51,782 bases of DNA, from contig CAJXUA010000021.1 of NCBI GenBank assembly GCA_913060695.1, positions 1 to 51,782 of the forward strand, read 5' to 3'. The stretch comes from an uncultured Gammaproteobacteria bacterium (lineage in GTDB: Bacteria > Pseudomonadota > Gammaproteobacteria > Pseudomonadales > Pseudohongiellaceae). A program made the position numbers and the translations under genes. Of this stretch, positions 47,370-51,782 are shown one piece after another; positions within the stretch are counted from its first letter, which is position 1, and every line of letters begins with the position of its first letter. The notes below the pieces were generated by a model that was not told the origin of the DNA, did not search any database, and saw nothing but the letters and a program-made list of their open reading frames with translations.

Positions 47370-48872
47370 GTGAAAACTAAAATATTGTGGGCATTAGTGA
47401 TTCTCGCCGTTCTAGTTGTTTTACTCGGTCTCTGGTTTTCATCTAGGAATAGCATGGACATGGTGGCACCAGCTGTAACGGACGCGAGCGCTCGCAAGCC
47501 CCTTTACTGGGTCGCCCCGATGGATGCGAACTACAAGCGTGATGCGCCTGGTCTTTCGCCAATGGGAATGCCCCTAATTCCTGTTTATGAGTCTTCTGAC
47601 ACGATTACGGTGTCGCCCTCCATTCAGCAAAACTTAGGTTTACGTACGGACACGGTAGTGCGCGAGAATTTTGCGCCAGATATTCAAGCGGTGGGATATA
47701 CCAATTGGGATCAGTCCACTATCCAAGTACTACACACGCGCGCAGAAGGCTGGTTAGAGGTCTTTAATCTAGCTAGCGAGGGTGACTCTGTCTTCAACGG
47801 TGATGTGCTTTACGAATTGTTCTCGCCAGCGCTGGTGAGTGCACAACGTGAATATTTGTCCGCTATAGCCTCGAATAATGCATCTTTGGGGGCAGTGGCC
47901 AAAGACCGTTTACTGTCGCTCGGATTTACAAGCGAGCAAATATCGGCATTGGATGCAACGAGGCAAATGAGTAATCGTCTTTCTGTACGCGCCGTGAAAG
48001 ACGCTGTTGTTACAGGGATTAGCGTACGCGAGGGCAGCTATGTTAGCCCTGGCACAGTCTTAGCGACTTTCGCATCGCTGGATTCTGTGTGGGTTGAAGC
48101 CGAGGTATTCGAATCACTTGCCGGCTGGATCGCACCGGGCCAAACGGCCCAGATAACTTTCGCAGCCTTTCCAGGTGAGCGCTGGAATTCTACAGTCGAA
48201 TATATTTATCCAAGTCTGGACGCCACTTCTCGTAGTTTGCGGGTAAGGCTGATAGTCGAGAACAGCAATGGACGGCTTTTACCCGGGATGTTCGTGAAAG
48301 TCAGCATCGAGGGTGTGCCTAAGCTCGATGTCCTTACAGTGCCGCGCGAGGCAGTGATTCGGTCCGGCAACGGCGATCGCGTTATGCGAGCCTTAGGTGA
48401 AGGCCGTTTCAAGCCAGTTGTGGTGCGTACTGGTATATCCAACGGTACTCGACTGGAGATCGTCAGTGGCCTCGAGGAAGGGGACGTTGTCGTGACTTCT
48501 GGTCAATTTCTCCTGGACTCAGAGGCAAATGGGGAGCAGGCATTTGCGCGTCTTAACTCAACAGATTCGGACTCCTCAGCGATGTCTTCCAGTATGCCCA
48601 TGGCGAGCACGATGGCGTTGCCAACAGCAAACGCAGCACTTTTCGAAACCTCTGGAGAGATCACTCAAATTACAGCAGGTGTTTCAGTCACACTTTCTCA
48701 TCAAGCTGTAGAGGCGCTCTCTTGGCCGGCCATGACTATGAGTTTTCAACTCCCGTCGCAGACGACTAGTGGGCAATTGACTGTGGGGGACTTGGTCGAT
48801 TTCTCGTTTCGACGTACCGAGCAAGGCAGTTATGAAATAGTGAACATTGTTAAACAGGAAGCTAAACTATGA
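47370..48872 (+). CDS. cusB: CusB-type RND periplasmic adaptor with fused CusF-like domain
   Basis: Membrane-fusion protein linking pump and channel. The 500 residues have an N-terminal anchor (ILWALVILAVLVVLLGLWF) and a heavy-metal-binding segment (YWVAPMDANYKRDAPGLSPMGMPLIPVYE, Met kept, the Cys/His of the usual motif replaced). The lipoyl/barrel-sandwich and beta-barrel adaptor domains follow (TRAEGWLEVFNLASEGDSV, VTGISVREGSYVSPGTVLATFASLDSVWVEAEVFE). The C-terminal domain is CusF-like with Cu(I) ligands in SHQAVEALSWPAMTMSF (His, Trp, Met, Met). GTG start; the stop overlaps cusA as ATGA. Confidence 0.92.
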   Translation: MKTKILWALVILAVLVVLLGLWFSSRNSMDMVAPAVTDASARKPLYWVAPMDANYKRDAPGLSPMGMPLIPVYESSDTITVSPSIQQNLGLRTDTVVRENFAPDIQAVGYTNWDQSTIQVLHTRAEGWLEVFNLASEGDSVFNGDVLYELFSPALVSAQREYLSAIASNNASLGAVAKDRLLSLGFTSEQISALDATRQMSNRLSVRAVKDAVVTGISVREGSYVSPGTVLATFASLDSVWVEAEVFESLAGWIAPGQTAQITFAAFPGERWNSTVEYIYPSLDATSRSLRVRLIVENSNGRLLPGMFVKVSIEGVPKLDVLTVPREAVIRSGNGDRVMRALGEGRFKPVVVRTGISNGTRLEIVSGLEEGDVVVTSGQFLLDSEANGEQAFARLNSTDSDSSAMSSSMPMASTMALPTANAALFETSGEITQITAGVSVTLSHQAVEALSWPAMTMSFQLPSQTTSGQLTVGDLVDFSFRRTEQGSYEIVNIVKQEAKL

Positions 48873-51782
48873 TCGCTTTCATTATCAGGCTATCCATCGC
48901 CCAACGCGGGCTGGTCATATCGTTAGCGTTAATACTTGCCGTAATTGGGGTACAGAGTTTTCGTGATATGCCCGTCGATGCAATTCCCGATCTTTCCGAT
49001 GTGCAAGTGATCATTCGCACGCCATTTCCTGGACAGGCGCCACAAGTGGTGGAGGATCAAATTACCTACCCACTTACTACTGCCATGTTGTCGGTACCAG
49101 GTGCCGAGACAGTGCGTGGATATTCATTTTTCGGTGACTCCTATGTGTATATTATTTTTGCCGATGGCACAGATCAATATTGGGCGCGCAGCCGTGTGCT
49201 TGAGTATTTAAATCAGGTCAGCGCGTCGCTTCCTGCTAGCGTCACACCCGCGCTCGGTCCAGATGCGACAGGTGTGGGTTGGGTCTACGAATATGCACTC
49301 GTTGATCGCAGTGGACAGCATGACATCGCACAGCTGCGCTCAATTCAAGATTGGTTCTTGAAGTTTGAACTACAAACTGTAAGCGGTGTTTCGGAAGTCG
49401 CGAGCATTGGCGGCATGGTGAAGCAATATCAGGTAGTCGTGGACCCGGATCAGCTTCACGTGCTTGGCTTGACGTTGACACAGGTCGGAGAGGCAATTCG
49501 TCGTGGGAATCGAGAGGTGGGCGGTTCTGTGCTCGAGATGGCCGAGACCGAGTTCATGGTGCGTGCCACGGGTTACATCCAGAGTATTGACGATCTCAAG
49601 CAAATACCCATCAAAGTAAATGCACGCGGCACTCCTGTGCTCTTGGGTGACGTCGCAAATATCGTGCTCGGGCCACAATTGCGACGCGGCATCGCGGAGC
49701 TCAATGGGGAAGGGGAAGTGGTGGGCGGAGTTGTCATAATGCGTAGCGGGGAAAACCCCCTAGCTACTATCGCCGCAGTTGAAGAAAAGCTAGAACAACT
49801 ACGCAGTGGTTTGCCTGCAGGAGTGGAGGTCGTCACAACCTATGATCGCTCGTATTTAATTTATAGTGCGATAGACAATCTCTATGGCACTCTATTTGAG
49901 GAGTTCTTAATTGTAGCGTTGGTCTGTTTGCTATTCCTATTCCACATACGTTCGGCATTGGTTGTCGTTTTCATGCTACCTATCGGCATCATTGGAGCCT
50001 TGATAATAATGCGCTTCCAAGGTATTAACGCGAATATTATGTCACTTGGTGGAATCGCTATCGCTATTGGCGCGATGGTTGACGGGGCTATCGTGATGAT
50101 CGAGAATGTGCATAAGAAATTGGAGGAGAATCCTCCAAAGGATGATGCCGCGCGCTGGGTGCTTATTACGAAAGCATCTATACAAGTGGGCTCACCCTTA
50201 TTTTTCTCGTTGCTGATTATCACGCTTAGTTTTCTTCCTGTGTTCAGTCTGGAAGCACAGGAAGGCCGACTGTTCGCACCTCTAGCGTTCACAAAAACCT
50301 GGTCGATGGCGGTGGCGGCTTTTCTGTCAATAACGCTTGTACCTGTGCTAATGGGCTATCTAATTCGTGGCAGGATTGTCGCGGAGCAGCGTAACCCCCT
50401 CAATCGTTTCCTGAGTTGGTGTTATAGGCCAGCAATTCACTTTGTAACGCGACAGCCTTGGTTGGTGATTTGCTTGAGTTTGCTGGTGATGCTTTCGGCT
50501 GCTTGGCCCTTGTCCAGACTAGGGTCTGAGTTTATGCCCCCACTCGACGAGGGCGACTGGATGTATATGCCAACAATGCGCCCTGGCCTGCCTATAGGGG
50601 AGGCAAGTCAACTGCTCCAGCAAACCGATAGATTGATTAAATCAGTTCCTGAAGTGGCCACTGTATTCGGAAAAATTGGACGAGCAGAGACCGCTACAGA
50701 CCCGGCCCCACTCACGATGATTGAAACCTTAATTCATATGAAACCCGAGTCTGAGTGGCGTGATGGCATGACAACGCAATCGATTCGTGAAGAGATACAA
50801 CAGAAGGTGCAACTGCCTGGTGTTACGAATGTGTGGGTCATGCCGATAAAAACTCGTATCGATATGCTTGCCACTGGCATTAAGACTCCTGTAGGTATCA
50901 AGATAGGCGGCCCAGACCTCGAAAGGGTGCAGTCACTCGGTCGCGAAATTGAGACTCTTCTTACTGATTTTCCCAACACAGCAAGTGTTTACGCTGAGCG
51001 AGTGGTTGGAGGACGGTATGTTGTTGTTGATATTGACCGCCTTAGCGCCGCACGTTTTGGCCTCAATATCGATGATGTGCACGCAGTCGTTGCTGGCGCC
51101 ATTGGCGGACTCAATGTGGCAGAGACCATCGAAGGTCTGCAAAGGTTTCCGATTAACCTGCGCTACCCTCGATCAACACGCGACTCATTAGAGAGTATTC
51201 GAAGTCTTCCCGTTCTTACATCGGCTGGTGCTCGAATTGCACTAAGCGACGTCGCCAGCATCTCAGTCGAGGACGGGCCACCGATGATCAAGAGTGAGAA
51301 TGCGCGACCCACGGGTTGGGTATATGTGGATATTGAGGATATCGACGTTGGCACTTACGTAGCCAGCGCGCGTGATTTCCTTCGAGAGAATGTCACGTTA
51401 CCTGCTGGTTATACTTTGACATGGTCCGGTCAGTACGAATACATGGAACGTGCGATAGAGCGTCTGAAGATCGTGGTGCCACTAACCGTTGCGATCATAG
51501 CGTTTTTACTTTATCTGGCATTTAATCGAGTGGGCGAGGTGTTGATTGTTCTCGCGACGCTGCCGATGTCTATCGCCGGCAGTAGCTGGCTGCTCTGGTA
51601 CTTGGGTTTCAATCTGTCCGTTGCTGTCGCCGTAGGCCTAATCGCCCTTGCAGGGATCGCTGTAGAGATCGGGGTGATTATGTTGGTGTATCTCAAACAG
51701 CATCGGGATGACTACCTTGCGCGAGCGGGGCAGGAGGGAGGCCTCACCGCGACGGGATTGCGGCATGCGATCAGCGAGGGAG
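48869..51782 (+). CDS. cusA: CusA/CzcA-type RND metal efflux pump (3'-truncated by contig end)
   Basis: Inner-membrane proton-driven pump of the Cus family, with about 971 of ~1040 residues visible. The N-terminus is MIAFIIRLSIAQRGLVISLALILAVIG, then FRDMPVDAIPDLSDVQVIIRTPFPGQAPQVVEDQITYPL. The proton-relay helix reads GGIAIAIGAMVDGAIVMIENVHKK. Substrate-cleft Met candidates include GSEFMPPLDEGDWMYMPTM and TRIDMLATGIKTPVGIKIGG, the copper/silver (Cus) rather than zinc/cobalt (Czc) form. ATG 48869 overlaps the cusB stop by four bases. The reading frame is open to the last base; the end of helix 12 and the C-terminus are missing. Confidence 0.94.
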   Translation, partial: MIAFIIRLSIAQRGLVISLALILAVIGVQSFRDMPVDAIPDLSDVQVIIRTPFPGQAPQVVEDQITYPLTTAMLSVPGAETVRGYSFFGDSYVYIIFADGTDQYWARSRVLEYLNQVSASLPASVTPALGPDATGVGWVYEYALVDRSGQHDIAQLRSIQDWFLKFELQTVSGVSEVASIGGMVKQYQVVVDPDQLHVLGLTLTQVGEAIRRGNREVGGSVLEMAETEFMVRATGYIQSIDDLKQIPIKVNARGTPVLLGDVANIVLGPQLRRGIAELNGEGEVVGGVVIMRSGENPLATIAAVEEKLEQLRSGLPAGVEVVTTYDRSYLIYSAIDNLYGTLFEEFLIVALVCLLFLFHIRSALVVVFMLPIGIIGALIIMRFQGINANIMSLGGIAIAIGAMVDGAIVMIENVHKKLEENPPKDDAARWVLITKASIQVGSPLFFSLLIITLSFLPVFSLEAQEGRLFAPLAFTKTWSMAVAAFLSITLVPVLMGYLIRGRIVAEQRNPLNRFLSWCYRPAIHFVTRQPWLVICLSLLVMLSAAWPLSRLGSEFMPPLDEGDWMYMPTMRPGLPIGEASQLLQQTDRLIKSVPEVATVFGKIGRAETATDPAPLTMIETLIHMKPESEWRDGMTTQSIREEIQQKVQLPGVTNVWVMPIKTRIDMLATGIKTPVGIKIGGPDLERVQSLGREIETLLTDFPNTASVYAERVVGGRYVVVDIDRLSAARFGLNIDDVHAVVAGAIGGLNVAETIEGLQRFPINLRYPRSTRDSLESIRSLPVLTSAGARIALSDVASISVEDGPPMIKSENARPTGWVYVDIEDIDVGTYVASARDFLRENVTLPAGYTLTWSGQYEYMERAIERLKIVVPLTVAIIAFLLYLAFNRVGEVLIVLATLPMSIAGSSWLLWYLGFNLSVAVAVGLIALAGIAVEIGVIMLVYLKQHRDDYLARAGQEGGLTATGLRHAISEG

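Overview
The window looks like one complete assembly contig. Its first 44 bases are Illumina Nextera adapter (end of P5, an 8-base index, transposase sequence), so biological sequence starts at about 45. The right end cuts through an RND pump gene. The left part suggests a gammaproteobacterium, probably Pseudomonadales/Cellvibrionales-like. The order pyrG-kdsA-eno-ftsB-ispD-ispF-truD-pcm-nlpD-rpoS, with fdxA and mutS convergent to rpoS, is a classic gammaproteobacterial core block. I cannot name a genus from sequence alone.

Region 1 (45-12816) is this conserved chromosome: CTP, KDO and enolase metabolism, a divisome subunit, isoprenoid precursors, tRNA pseudouridylation, protein repair, a DUF368 lipid-carrier transporter, the cell-separation lipoprotein NlpD, the stress sigma factor RpoS, a 7Fe ferredoxin and MutS. 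surE, which usually sits between truD and pcm, is absent. A DUF368 gene lies between pcm and nlpD.

Region 2 (about 12820 to the contig end) is a large metal-resistance island. It starts with a P4-type tyrosine integrase just upstream of mutS, where many relatives carry cinA-recA. The right boundary is not in the window. In order it holds: (a) a MerR-type regulator, a Cu(I) ATPase and a cupredoxin (14.5-17.6 kb) with a 19-bp-spacer MerR-type promoter; (b) an amino-acid permease, small membrane proteins and a DUF2933 / ICMT-like methyltransferase / helical-protein operon (17.8-22.2 kb); (c) an EamA exporter, a SnoaL-like secreted protein, a decayed second permease and a second 7Fe ferredoxin (22.4-25.5 kb); (d) the periplasmic copper module copAB, a Met/His-rich protein and a cytochrome c, divergent from copRS (25.5-31.5 kb); (e) a chromate module chrBA with DUF1259, a quinoprotein dehydrogenase, an antitoxin remnant and an IS66-family element (31.7-40.7 kb); (f) a mercury operon merRTPFA plus a separately regulated merC-like gene (41.1-45.1 kb); (g) a cusCBA-type copper/silver efflux operon (45.5 kb to the end).

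The most notable structure is that module (e) appears to be one mobile unit. IS66-type terminal inverted repeats at 31721 and 40727 face each other, and the unit is flanked by an identical 8-bp direct repeat, GCAAATAG. The full IS66 copy forms only its right end. The chromate genes, the DUF1259 protein, the quinoprotein and the antitoxin fragment therefore probably arrived together. Functionally the island combines cytoplasmic copper export (CopA ATPase), periplasmic copper oxidation and sequestration (CopA oxidase, CopB, cupredoxin), trans-envelope efflux (Cus), chromate export (ChrA) and mercury import and reduction (Mer). Regulation is by three MerR-family proteins, one two-component system and ChrB.
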